Assembly: GCA_017792465.1 (NCBI GenBank)
Contig: CP051234.1
Coordinates: 1,366,606-1,430,605, forward strand
Reading direction: 5' to 3'
Length of the DNA: 64,000 nucleotides
Source: Filomicrobium sp.
GTDB taxonomy: Bacteria > Pseudomonadota > Alphaproteobacteria > Rhizobiales > Hyphomicrobiaceae
The notes under the pieces were generated by a model. The model was given only the letters and a program-made list of their open reading frames with translations. It had not been told where the DNA came from and ran no database searches. A program made the position numbers and the translations under genes. Below are positions 8,756-17,874 of this stretch, piece by piece. Numbering within the stretch: the first letter of the stretch is position 1; each line of letters begins with the position of its first letter.

Positions 8756-10777
8756 ATGGCCAAACCGCAACCCAGCGACCTATTTGCGAGCCCAGTAAAA
8801 AGCTTGAACACGAAATCCTCCTCACGCACCCGCAAACCCGTCGATAGTGCAGAAGCCTATACGGCTGCCGACATCGAAGTCCTTGAAGGTCTGGAGCCCG
8901 TTCGGCGCCGGCCCGGCATGTATATCGGCGGGACGGACGAAAAGGCGCTGCACCACCTGTTTGCGGAAGTCATCGATAACTCGATGGATGAAGCGGTGGC
9001 CGGTCACGCCAGTTGGATCGAAGTCAAGCTCGAAGCCGGCGGCTATCTCACCGTCTCTGACAACGGCCGCGGTATTCCCGTCGATCCGCATCCGAAGTTC
9101 AAGACCAAGTCGGCGCTTGAAGTCATCATGACGACGCTGCACGCAGGCGGCAAATTCGACGGCAAGGCCTATCAGACGTCGGGCGGTCTGCATGGCGTCG
9201 GCGTGTCGGTCGTCAACGCGCTGTCGGATGATGTGGAAGTCGAAGTTGCGCGCGGCCAGCAGCTTTACCGGATGTCGTTCTCGCGCGGCCTGCCGAAAGG
9301 CAAGCTGCAGAAGCTTGGGGCGATCAAGAACCGGCGCGGTACGAAAGTCCGCTTCCATCCGGATCCGGAGATCTTCGGCAAGTCGGCGACGTTCAAACCG
9401 GCGCGTCTGTTCACGATGGCGCGCTCGAAAGCTTATTTGTTCGGCGGCGTAGAAATCCGCTGGACTTGCGACCCTTCGCTGATCACCGGCGACACGCCTG
9501 CGGAAGCTGTGTTCCATTTCCCAGGCGGTTTGAAGGATTATCTGGGTGAGACGATCAACGGCTCGACGCAAGTGACGTCGGAAGTCTTTGCGGGCCGCGT
9601 CGACAAGGATGGCGGGCATGGTTCCGTCGAATGGGCGGTGTCGTGGATCAGCAATGCCGACGGGTTCTCACGCTCCTACTGTAACACCATCCCAACTGGT
9701 GAAGGCGGCACGCACGAAAACGGTCTGCGCCAGGCGCTGACGAAAGGCCTGCGCGCTTACGGCGAACTGACGGGCAACAAGAAGGCCTCGCAGATCACCG
9801 CCGAAGACACGATGAGTACGGCAGCATCAATGTTGTCGGTGTTTATTCGCGAGCCGGAATTCCAAGGACAGACCAAAGACAAGCTAGCGACCGTCGAGGC
9901 CCAGCGCATTGTCGAGAACACGGTGCGCGATGCCTTCGACCATTGGCTCGCCGACCGGCCGCAGCAGGCGACCAAGCTTCTTGAATGGACGATCGAGCAG
10001 GCCGAAGACCGGCTGCGCCGCCGCCGCGAGAAGGAAGTCAGTCGCCAATCGGCGACACGCAAATTGCGCCTGCCCGGCAAGCTGGCCGACTGTACGATCC
10101 GCTCTGCGCAAGGCACCGAAATCTTTATCGTCGAGGGTGACTCGGCTGGTGGTTCGGCCAAGAGTGCGCGCAAACGCGAAACGCAGGCTGTGCTTCCGTT
10201 GCGCGGTAAGATCCTTAACGTCGCCAACGCTTCGGATGCGAAGCTGTCGCAGAACCAGTTGCTGTCGGATCTCGTGCAGGCACTGGGCGCCGGCATCGGC
10301 AAGCACTACAACGATGCCGACCTTCGCTATGAGCGCGTCATCATCATGACGGATGCCGACGTCGACGGCGCTCACATCGCGTCGCTGCTCATCACGTTCT
10401 TCTATCAAAAGATGCCGGCGTTGATTGATAACGGGCATCTGTTTCTGGCCGTACCGCCGCTCTACAAACTGACGCACGGGGCCAAGTCGGTTTATGCGCG
10501 CGATGAGGCTCACCGCGAGCAGTTGACCAAGAGCGAATTTAAAGCCAACGCCAAGATTGAAGTCAGCCGCTTCAAAGGCCTCGGCGAAATGAGCGCCGCG
10601 CAGCTCAAAGAGACGACGATGAACCCTGACACGCGAACTTTGCTTCGCGTCGAGATCGACGATGACGTACGTTCGGAAGTCACCGATGCGGTCAACGCGT
10701 TGATGGGCTCGAAGCCAGAATCCCGTTTCCGCTTCATTCAGGAAAACGCCGCCTTCGCCACCGACTTGGACGTGTGA
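8756..10777 (+). CDS. parE: DNA topoisomerase IV subunit B
   Basis: ATPase subunit of the type IIA topoisomerase that decatenates daughter chromosomes with ParC. The start was placed at MAKPQPSDLF (8756), giving 673 aa, the ParE size class. Visible features: the GHKL ATPase site (EVIDNSMDEAV, VSDNGRGIPVD, GGLHGVGVSVVNAL), the TOPRIM site (FIVEGDSAGGSAKSAR), MTDADVDGAHI, and the closing RFKGLGEMSAAQLKETTM. The absence of a GyrB-type insertion and the KRETQAVLPLRGKIL region favour ParE over GyrB. parC is not in the window. A hairpin terminator follows. Confidence 0.93.
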   Translation: MAKPQPSDLFASPVKSLNTKSSSRTRKPVDSAEAYTAADIEVLEGLEPVRRRPGMYIGGTDEKALHHLFAEVIDNSMDEAVAGHASWIEVKLEAGGYLTVSDNGRGIPVDPHPKFKTKSALEVIMTTLHAGGKFDGKAYQTSGGLHGVGVSVVNALSDDVEVEVARGQQLYRMSFSRGLPKGKLQKLGAIKNRRGTKVRFHPDPEIFGKSATFKPARLFTMARSKAYLFGGVEIRWTCDPSLITGDTPAEAVFHFPGGLKDYLGETINGSTQVTSEVFAGRVDKDGGHGSVEWAVSWISNADGFSRSYCNTIPTGEGGTHENGLRQALTKGLRAYGELTGNKKASQITAEDTMSTAASMLSVFIREPEFQGQTKDKLATVEAQRIVENTVRDAFDHWLADRPQQATKLLEWTIEQAEDRLRRRREKEVSRQSATRKLRLPGKLADCTIRSAQGTEIFIVEGDSAGGSAKSARKRETQAVLPLRGKILNVANASDAKLSQNQLLSDLVQALGAGIGKHYNDADLRYERVIIMTDADVDGAHIASLLITFFYQKMPALIDNGHLFLAVPPLYKLTHGAKSVYARDEAHREQLTKSEFKANAKIEVSRFKGLGEMSAAQLKETTMNPDTRTLLRVEIDDDVRSEVTDAVNALMGSKPESRFRFIQENAAFATDLDV

Positions 10778-10807
10778 TCTGGCGTCCAAATTTCGACATC
10801 GGAAATT

Positions 10808-10850
10808 GTCCTTCGCGTCGCCTTTGCCAGCTTGTCTGGCGAAGGACTTT
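10808..10850 (+). terminator. Hairpin terminator after parE
   Basis: GTCCTTCGC (10808-10816) pairs perfectly with GCGAAGGAC (10839-10847), followed by TTTC. It begins 31 bases after the parE stop. The U-tract is short, so its strength is uncertain. Confidence 0.55.
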
Positions 10851-11138
10851 CAAGGCTGCGTGAAGGTGTTCGTTGATCGTCGCGCGGTGCCCTTTAGCGC
10901 GGCCGAATGACCCAGCTCAGCGCCTCCAAAACTATAACGTTTTCACGCTTTTAGGCCTATTTGGTCAGTTTTGGGCGCGGTGTCCCAGACTTTCAGCCGA
11001 TCCTCATGTGCCGCCCCGATCACAGCGCTGTTTATACAGTGGCAGACCCTCTGGACTCAGGTTCAGGGTTGCGCTTATTGGCCCTGGATACTGAGTACTT
11101 ACAATCCGTATGCAAATTTTTTGTTGAGGGGCGTGTTG

Positions 11139-11273
11139 ATGGCCACGGATTTTCTTTGGGGGAATTTGATCACGGTTGCGAACCAGCGCAGCTTTAACGT
11201 GAACCCCGATGTCGCTGCCATAGGCGACTGCCAGCTTCCGGCCATCCAACCCGAAACCGCGAGGCAGTCATGA
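11139..11273 (+). CDS. Possible 44-aa leader ORF overlapping the protease start
   Basis: An ATG at 11139 preceded by GAGGGG (spacing about 7) opens a 44-codon frame beginning MATDFLWGNL. Its stop codon TGA (11271-11273) overlaps the ATG of the protease gene (11270) as ATGA, the classic arrangement for translational coupling. The peptide has no recognisable motif, signal peptide or similarity I know. It may be a real small protein or only a leader that loads ribosomes for the protease. It may also be chance. The rest of the gap 10851-11138 shows nothing else I can name. Confidence 0.35.
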   Translation: MATDFLWGNLITVANQRSFNVNPDVAAIGDCQLPAIQPETARQS

Positions 11274-13267
11274 GCAAACCGGTTTATTCGCTAGAGCAAG
11301 TCATCGACCAGCTGGACAGCGGCATTCAATGGTATACCGACACTGTCTTCTATTCGATTGGCAATGTCAGAAATGACAATCCACTAACCCCAAGCTCTAC
11401 GCCGCTCAATGGCTTGCATGTCGACCAAGTCGAAAATGCATTTAAGCTTTGGGATGACCTCATTGCCATCGACCTGGTACAGACGGCGTCTGGTGGCTAC
11501 ATCGACCTGGATTTTTACGACCCCTTTATCGTTGGCTTTGCTCGGACAGCCGGAACGACGTCCTACAGTTATTGGGATTTTGGAGATTCAACGGGCGCCT
11601 TTGCGAGTGCTTCAATTGAAATCAACCTCGAAGGGTCGGGTTACTCCTCAACGAGTGGGTTCAGGCCGGGCAACTACAGCTTTTTGACCCTCATTCACGA
11701 GATCGGCCATTCCCTCGGTCTCGACCATCCCGGTGCATACAATGGCTCGTATGTCAGCTATTCCAGCGACGCTGAGTATGCGCAAGACACGATCCGCTAT
11801 TCGGTTATGTCGTACTTTTCCGCCAACTCAGACCGTAGCGGAACCGACTACCATGATGGCGGTCGCAGTTGGTATCCACAGACGCCGATGGTGCATGACA
11901 TCGCCGCCATTCAAGCGATCTACGGCGCCGATACGACCACGCGCACTGGCGACGACGTGTACGGCTTCAACAGCACGCTCGATCCAGACACTTCTCCCTT
12001 TTCCCTCGATGCAGGGAGTTCGGTTCGGCCCATCTTCACGATCTGGGATGCAGACGGCGAGGACACGCTTGATTTCTCGGGGTATTCGAGCCGGGCGTTG
12101 ATCTCTCTACAAGAGGGCTCCTATTCCAGCGTCGGCGGGTTGACGAACAACATCGGCATTGCGTTTGGCGCCGAAATTGAAAATGCAATTGGGGGCAGCG
12201 GAAGCGATCAGATCAAAGGCAACGATCTCGATAATCGTCTAGAGGGCAATGCTGGGCGAGACGCCATGTATGGTTTAGCTGGCAACGATACCATCCTCGG
12301 CGGCTCTGGCGACGACTGGCTCTACGGTGGCGATGACGACGACACACTGCTGGGCGGAGACGATTCTGATCTCCTTAAAGGAGAGAACGGCGACGACAGA
12401 CTTTATGGTGGCGACGGCAACGACGTTTTGTACGGCGGCATCGGCAGGGACCTGCTCGATGGAGGGGCTGGGATCGATACCATACGGTACACCCACTCGG
12501 ACGCCGGCGTCGTCGTAAACCTCCTTGCCGGTACGCTTGAAGGTGGCGAAGCCGAAGGAGACAGCATCGTTGGAAATTCGATTGAGAACCTTTGGGGCTC
12601 CCGCTTTCGAGACGTGCTGACTGGAGATCAGGGAGCCAACGAGATCGGTGGTGCAAACGGGAACGATCGAATTGATGGCGGTGAAGGAAACGACCGGCTC
12701 ATCGGAGGCAACCACAACGATGTGCTCATCGGGCGCGACGGACGCGACTCCATTTACGGCGATAACGGCAACGACCGGCTGTTCGGTGGCAACGATCGCG
12801 ATTTCCTGTATGGCGGCAACCAAAACGATATGATCAGAGCTGGCTTTGGCAACGATTTCGTCCAAGGCGATAGAGGCAATGACAGGCTCTTTGGGGATGC
12901 TGGCAATGACTGGCTTGTCGGCGGGGGAAATCGCGATTTCTTATGGGGTGGCGCTGGACGCGATCGATTTGATTTCGATTCCGTACGCGACTCGGCAGGA
13001 AGTCAGCGTGACTTCATCCGGGATTTCACGCACGGCGAAGACAGGATCGACGTGTCGACCATCGATGCAAGTACGACATCGGCTGGGAACGACCGGTTCA
13101 GATTTATTGGCGATGACGCGTTTACAAAGACAGCCGGGGAACTGCGTTTCATCGAATTCAATCGATATCTGCGCGTCGAAGTTGATGTGAACGGCGACGG
13201 CCGGGCCGACATGCATATCGACGTTCTTGGAGAAGACACGCTGCACGCAAACGACTTCATTCTTTGA
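11270..13267 (+). CDS. Serralysin-like M10 metalloprotease with RTX calcium-binding repeats
   Basis: Secreted zinc protease of 665 aa. There is no N-terminal signal peptide, as expected for type I secretion. The zinc site LIHEIGHSLGLDHP (about residues 141-154) is the HExxHxxGxxH motif, and the Met-turn appears as YSVMSYFSA. From about residue 300 the protein consists of many glycine/aspartate nonapeptides (GGxGxDxL type), interrupted by a non-repeat stretch near 405-455, and it closes with a Peptidase_M10_C-like region. The last residues HANDFIL fit the acidic-plus-hydrophobic C-terminal signal of serralysins. No HlyB/HlyD/TolC-type genes lie nearby. The only ABC transporter in the window is MsbA-like. 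Confidence 0.93.
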   Translation: MSKPVYSLEQVIDQLDSGIQWYTDTVFYSIGNVRNDNPLTPSSTPLNGLHVDQVENAFKLWDDLIAIDLVQTASGGYIDLDFYDPFIVGFARTAGTTSYSYWDFGDSTGAFASASIEINLEGSGYSSTSGFRPGNYSFLTLIHEIGHSLGLDHPGAYNGSYVSYSSDAEYAQDTIRYSVMSYFSANSDRSGTDYHDGGRSWYPQTPMVHDIAAIQAIYGADTTTRTGDDVYGFNSTLDPDTSPFSLDAGSSVRPIFTIWDADGEDTLDFSGYSSRALISLQEGSYSSVGGLTNNIGIAFGAEIENAIGGSGSDQIKGNDLDNRLEGNAGRDAMYGLAGNDTILGGSGDDWLYGGDDDDTLLGGDDSDLLKGENGDDRLYGGDGNDVLYGGIGRDLLDGGAGIDTIRYTHSDAGVVVNLLAGTLEGGEAEGDSIVGNSIENLWGSRFRDVLTGDQGANEIGGANGNDRIDGGEGNDRLIGGNHNDVLIGRDGRDSIYGDNGNDRLFGGNDRDFLYGGNQNDMIRAGFGNDFVQGDRGNDRLFGDAGNDWLVGGGNRDFLWGGAGRDRFDFDSVRDSAGSQRDFIRDFTHGEDRIDVSTIDASTTSAGNDRFRFIGDDAFTKTAGELRFIEFNRYLRVEVDVNGDGRADMHIDVLGEDTLHANDFIL

Positions 13268-13638
13268 TCCTCGCGTAGGTTTAAGCGGTCGGAAAGGCAT
13301 GGGTCTGCGGTGCTGCGGCGGTGGCGGTCCGATGCGACTTCGCGTCGGCATCGCCGACAGCCGGCTGCAGCAACCCTTTGATATTGTTTCAATCCAGTAA
13401 TTTCGGACACAATCTGAGCCCTGCGGCCATAGCACGCTCCAATTCCCCAATTTTCGCCACGTTGCAATCGCTAGCGTCCGCATCTTGAGTTGCAGATGCC
13501 GCGACATTTGTCCGCTGCGTCAGATGACGACGTAGGCAGGTGCCTCGGTCTGCTTTCAAAAAGGCGGCGGTTTGGCTCGCGGCAATCCTGCCGGGGCACT
13601 TCAAACTGGCCTTTGAGGGGAAGGCAAAGGGAGCACGC
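13268..13638. other. Gap between the two RTX genes
   Basis: This 371-base stretch has no convincing gene. It holds a short GC hairpin at 13329-13348 (CCGATGCG-ACTT-CGCGTCGG, one wobble pair) without a U-tract, and presumably the promoter of the CAP-domain gene. Confidence 0.3.
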
Positions 13639-15597
13639 ATGGCGACCAACTCGGCCTACGAGCAACTGATCCTTGAACTCATCAACCGCGCGCGGCTCGA
13701 CCCGGAAGCGGAGGCGGCGCGGCTCGGGATTGGGCTCAACGACAATATTTCGGGCGGTTCTATTTCTGCCGCCGCCAAGCCTGTGCTTGCTGCAAACCCC
13801 TTCCTCGTCGATTCGGCACGTGCGCACAGCCAGTGGATGCTCGATACCGACATCTTCTCGCACACGGGCGTTGGCGGAAGTTCACCGACACAGCGCATGG
13901 TGGCGGCCGGCTATACGCTTTCCGGCAGCTGGACGACGGGCGAAAATATCGCCTGGGCCGGGACGACGGGGTCCGTCAATCTGGACGTCTATACCCAGCG
14001 GCTGCATGACAACCTCTTCAAGAGCGCCGGGCACCGCCTCAACATCCTCAACGCCAGCTTCCGCGAAGTCGGCGTCGGCGAACTGACGGGCAATTTCGGC
14101 GGCTATAACGCTGCAATCGTGACGGAGAATTTTGCGCGCTCGGGCAGCAGCTATTTTCTCACCGGAGTGGCGATCAGCGATATCGACGGTGACGAGTTCT
14201 ACGACATCGGCGAAGGGCTGTCGGGCATTCGCGTGACGGTCGCCGGGCAAGGCAGCTACGTCACGGCGTCGGCGGGCGGATATAACGTGGCCGTCAGCGC
14301 GGGCACGCACACGGTGACGTTTTCGGGCGGCGGGCTAGCTGCGCCTGTCACGGTGACGGTTGTCGCAGGCTCGGCGAACGCGAAAGTCGATATTGCCGGA
14401 CAAAACAAGATTTTGGCTTCAGCCGACACGACTCTTGGGTCAGGCGCGCGCCATCTGACGCTTCTTGGCGTTGCGGCTCTTGATGGCACAGGAAATGAAA
14501 CCGCCAACATCCTGAAGGGCAACCGAGGCGCCAACACGCTCGATGGGCGCGGCGGCAATGACGTCATCTACGGGCTTGTCGGCAATGACCAGATCGATGG
14601 GGGATCGGGCAACGACACCGTCGCCTACCTTGGCAAGCAGAGTGACTTCACGATCGTTGCCAATGCCGATGGGTCCTACACGGTCACGGATCGCAACACA
14701 GCCGACGGGCTCGATGAAGGTCGGGACACGATTGTTGGCGCAGAGTTCCTGCGCTTCGATGGCAGTGGCGAAACGATCGCGCTTTCGGGCAACCCGGCGC
14801 CACCGCCCGACCCGGAACCTGAGCCGGATCCCGACCCGCCGGAAGATCCTGTCGACCCGCCTGTCGACCCGGTTATCCCAAGCGCACCGACGGCCAACGC
14901 AGACGATCTTATTGGCAGTTCAGGCGATGACGATCTTGATCTCTTAGGCGGCGATGATGTCTTCCATGCGGGGGCGGGCGATGACACCGTTCGCGGAGGC
15001 TCGGGAGCGGACAACGTCTTCGGCGAAGAAGGCAATGACTGGCTCTATGGCGGCCTTGATGGCGACCGGCTGTTCGGCGGGTCGGATAACGACAAACTCT
15101 TTGGCGAAGACGGCAATGACTACCTCAATGGCGGCGAGGGCCGCGACCGTGCCGACGGAGGCGCGGGGCACGATAGGATATTCGCCGGGGCGGACAACGA
15201 CGTCGTGATCGGCGGCGTTGGCAACGACGTCTTGTTTGGCGAAGAGGGCACGGACGTCATCTACGGGCAGGCCGGCAATGACCGGCTCTATGGCGGCGAC
15301 GCGTTCGACAAGCTACTTGGGGGTGCGGGCGCCGACCTGCTCTTTGGGGAAGGCGGCAACGACCGTCTGTTCGGCGGGGCTGGCAACGACCGGCTTTATG
15401 GCAACGAAGGCAATGACCGCATCGACGGTGATGCCGGCCGCGACATCGCTGTCTTCTCGGGTGCGTCCTCACGCTACGATATTCAGGAGATCGCCGGCGG
15501 TGCGTTTCGTGTGACGGATCACTCCGGGCAGGATGGCGTTGACATCCTGATTGATGTTGAGCTGGCGCTCTTCTCTGACGGCCTCACCGTGCTCTAG
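13639..15597 (+). CDS. CAP/SCP-domain exoprotein with RTX repeats
   Basis: The start chosen is MATNSAYEQLILELINRAR at 13639, with AAGGGAG six bases upstream. The longer frame adds 33 implausible residues. Residues 6-170 form a CAP (SCP/PR-1-like) domain with SHTGVGGSSPTQRM, TTGENIAWAG and SAGHRLNIL. A beta-sandwich-like segment follows (about 175-255, ISDIDGDEFYDIGEGLSGI), then a first small RTX block. A Pro/Asp/Glu linker (about 387-418) leads to a second RTX block of about 180 residues and a C-terminal cap. It lacks a signal peptide, so type I secretion is inferred. Its role is unknown. Bacterial CAP-RTX proteins are poorly characterised. It shares strand and secretion style with the upstream protease. 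Confidence 0.88.
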   Translation: MATNSAYEQLILELINRARLDPEAEAARLGIGLNDNISGGSISAAAKPVLAANPFLVDSARAHSQWMLDTDIFSHTGVGGSSPTQRMVAAGYTLSGSWTTGENIAWAGTTGSVNLDVYTQRLHDNLFKSAGHRLNILNASFREVGVGELTGNFGGYNAAIVTENFARSGSSYFLTGVAISDIDGDEFYDIGEGLSGIRVTVAGQGSYVTASAGGYNVAVSAGTHTVTFSGGGLAAPVTVTVVAGSANAKVDIAGQNKILASADTTLGSGARHLTLLGVAALDGTGNETANILKGNRGANTLDGRGGNDVIYGLVGNDQIDGGSGNDTVAYLGKQSDFTIVANADGSYTVTDRNTADGLDEGRDTIVGAEFLRFDGSGETIALSGNPAPPPDPEPEPDPDPPEDPVDPPVDPVIPSAPTANADDLIGSSGDDDLDLLGGDDVFHAGAGDDTVRGGSGADNVFGEEGNDWLYGGLDGDRLFGGSDNDKLFGEDGNDYLNGGEGRDRADGGAGHDRIFAGADNDVVIGGVGNDVLFGEEGTDVIYGQAGNDRLYGGDAFDKLLGGAGADLLFGEGGNDRLFGGAGNDRLYGNEGNDRIDGDAGRDIAVFSGASSRYDIQEIAGGAFRVTDHSGQDGVDILIDVELALFSDGLTVL

Positions 15598-15619
15598 GCA
15601 ACTGGCTGGATCCACCAAA

Positions 15620-15660
15620 CGAAAAAGCTCCGCTGCAGATTGTCTGCAACAGAGCTTTGA
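15620..15660 (-). terminator. Bidirectional-type hairpin terminator between convergent genes
   Basis: AAAGCTC (15624-15630) pairs with GAGCTTT (15652-15658), and inside it TGCAGA pairs with TCTGCA around a TTG loop. On the minus strand the stem runs into TTTTTCG, so it best serves the desaturase gene. On the plus strand the U-tract is short. Confidence 0.7.
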
Positions 15661-15706
15661 CGTTCATAAAGCTGGCCCAAAGTCTGGGCGAACCGGAATT
15701 TGCGCG

Positions 15707-17107
15707 TCAGTTGTCCTTGCTGGCGCTGCCGGTCTCGTCGTTGCCGCGGGATGCAGCCGAATGCGCAGCGATGGCGGCCTTGTCATTGATGTCCGCGTAT
15801 TCCAGCGTTTCATCGTTGATGTGGACCTTATTGCCGCTTGGCGTATATCCCGGACCCAGGACGTCGACGATGCCAGGGGCCTCATGTTCGCCGTCCTGTT
15901 TCCAGCCTTCGACAACCAAAGCCTGTGCCGCGTACTTGTCGTCGCGATCCATTAGGAAGTCATGGAAATCCTTCAGGTTGTAATGCGGGACGGACGCGTT
16001 GATGTGGTGCGGCAGGTGGTAGTCCATGCCGAACGGGAACACGGCGTAGCGTAGGAACGGATTGACGATGAAGATGCGCGAGTTGGTGTAGCGGCCGCGG
16101 TCGGCGTTGCCGTGCTGGATCCATTCGCGAAGAACCATGAACAGCGGGAACGTCGTGAACAGCGGCAGGATCCACAGTAGGCCGAAGTAACCCCACGTCG
16201 GTGCGCCGGTGTAATATTCGGCAACCGTCAGGCCACCATAGAGGAGCGCCATGAACGTGATGCGGTTGATGGCCGTGGCCCGGTGCGAGATGACCGGATT
16301 GATCCGGCTGTGCGCGAACGCCTCTTCGGGGATCGCGAGGTAGTAAAGTACGAGAGCGCCATAAGCGACAGCAAGAACGGCCATTGCCAGCGACGTCACG
16401 ATCCAGCGATCGATCATTCCCAATTCGCCGAATGACAACAGGCCGATGTGAACGGCTGGGATCATAACCGTGAAGATCACGCCCCAGCGGACCGCCCAAG
16501 GCCAGCCGGGCTTGTCGGGGTTGGCGTATGGGTTGGTGTCAACGCCGATTGCTGAATAGCGGGCGCGGGCTGCGATGTAACTGAAGAGGCGCACCGGATT
16601 GAGCTGCTTGCCGATCTCGATCAGGAAGTCGATGTGGGCGATTGGGAAATCGAGCCAGTGACCGGATTCATGTGCCTGGTCGAAGTTCGGATCGCGCTTC
16701 GGGTCGTTCACGAATTGGTGGTGAGCAAGGTGATGCAGGCGGAAGGCGTAAGTCGAGGTGTAAATCGGGAACGCAGCCAGCCAATCTCCCGCCAACTCGT
16801 TGAGCTTACGGTCGGCAAACAGCATGTAATGCGTGCCTTCGTGGATGATCCCGCCAAATTGGTGCTGTGAGGCGCCGATGATGAGGATTGCGGCGAAGGT
16901 CGCGGGGATATTCCACCACCAGCCGAGGCCCGCATCAGCGACGGCCGAATAACTCCACAATGTGGCTACGATCGTTGAAATCACGATGAGATAGACGTGC
17001 GCGATGTAGACAATGTTGGTCGTGTTATCGCGTGCTTTGAGGGCCTTGATGTCCTCAGCTTTGGATTGTCTCACGTGACTCGTTTGAGCCATCGCCTCTG
17101 TACTCAT
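15707..17107 (-). CDS. Membrane fatty acid desaturase
   Basis: Integral membrane di-iron desaturase of 466 aa. The start at MSTEAMAQTS (17107) has GAAGG about eight bases upstream. Histidine boxes are clear: HEGTHY, HHLAHH and HLPHH, ligating the two irons. At least four hydrophobic spans are visible (about 45-67, 72-92, 212-232 and 250-272), with further ones around 300-330. After the third box there is an unusually long hydrophilic, acidic tail of about 90 residues. The substrate cannot be read from the sequence. Fatty acyl chains of membrane lipids are the likeliest. It is transcribed alone and diverges from the helicase gene. Confidence 0.88.
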   Translation of the reverse strand: MSTEAMAQTSHVRQSKAEDIKALKARDNTTNIVYIAHVYLIVISTIVATLWSYSAVADAGLGWWWNIPATFAAILIIGASQHQFGGIIHEGTHYMLFADRKLNELAGDWLAAFPIYTSTYAFRLHHLAHHQFVNDPKRDPNFDQAHESGHWLDFPIAHIDFLIEIGKQLNPVRLFSYIAARARYSAIGVDTNPYANPDKPGWPWAVRWGVIFTVMIPAVHIGLLSFGELGMIDRWIVTSLAMAVLAVAYGALVLYYLAIPEEAFAHSRINPVISHRATAINRITFMALLYGGLTVAEYYTGAPTWGYFGLLWILPLFTTFPLFMVLREWIQHGNADRGRYTNSRIFIVNPFLRYAVFPFGMDYHLPHHINASVPHYNLKDFHDFLMDRDDKYAAQALVVEGWKQDGEHEAPGIVDVLGPGYTPSGNKVHINDETLEYADINDKAAIAAHSAASRGNDETGSASKDN

Positions 17108-17213
17108 GGCGCTGCCTTCAAATTTGTTCCAGGACGCAGCGGCTGCGTTTGAAGCAGTCACCAGCATTGAAGAAGGGATTTCTACTCAAGACAACTCAAC
17201 AAGATTTGTGATC

Positions 17214-17236
17214 GGTAGGTTTAAACGAAACCGACC
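17214..17236. promoter_or_regulatory. Imperfect dyad upstream of the desaturase gene
   Basis: GGTAGGTTT (17214-17222) faces AAACCGACC (17228-17236) with one mismatch, about 107 bases upstream of the desaturase start. It is a candidate operator. The regulator is unknown. Confidence 0.35.
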
Positions 17237-17339
17237 CCCACACTGTTCCACAGGTATCCCCAGACCGAAAAACAGTTTTGTTTATGAATATAATAGGACA
17301 ATAGCCTTACAGAAAGATTTAAGTCTGTGCGTTATTACC

Positions 17340-17377
17340 CAATCGGCCAACGGAGTTTCACAGCAAATGGCCGATTG
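17340..17377. promoter_or_regulatory. Perfect 10-bp inverted repeat in the desaturase/helicase gap
   Basis: CAATCGGCCA (17340-17349) and TGGCCGATTG (17368-17377) are exact reverse complements around an 18-base loop. They lie in the 767-base gene-free, relatively AT-rich stretch 17108-17874. The rest of the stretch holds no convincing ORF. It may include a long 5' untranslated leader of the RNA helicase, as is common for cold-induced helicases (inference). Confidence 0.4.
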
Positions 17378-17874
17378 ACGGGCTTCACAGAATATTTGCA
17401 GACGTCGGATCTCAATTTGCGCGGCATTTCAACGCGCGCCTGCCCGACATCGATCAATTAAAGTCTTTGTGATGAAGGCGATAATAAATTCGACAACAGC
17501 ATCCAAGTAACCACGACCAATTCTTCGCGAATAGCTCGAACTTTAGCTGCAGTTATTCTGGCTTGGAGAGAGCTGCCAAAACGTCGGATGTGTTGAAGTT
17601 TTGCTGCACCGCAAGCTAGAACTGGTAGGAACTTGTCAGTTTTGTTACAAAATCGCTGGACAATTCGTCCCGAGCACACGGAAATACTTGCAGAATTTCA
17701 TTGAGTGTGCGATGCGAAATCCATTGAAGCGCCGGGGTTGACGATTCTTTTGTTTGCCCGCTGGACAAAGCGGTCCTCCGAAAACTTGGAATTCCTGTCC
17801 CCCGCGCTTGCGTTCGACCGATCCGCGCAAGGAACCCGCGCGGGCAATGATCCTGTGACGGGAGTGGATACATA

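Noticed and set aside
8822-9619. 265-codon minus-strand frame inside parE
   Set aside because: Shadow of parE in GC-rich DNA. The parE frame has all catalytic motifs.
12178-15460. Repetitive DNA resembling a tandem repeat or CRISPR-like array
   Set aside because: The periodicity comes from RTX nonapeptide codons (GGxGxD) in the two exoproteins. Repeat units are degenerate and there are no unique spacers.
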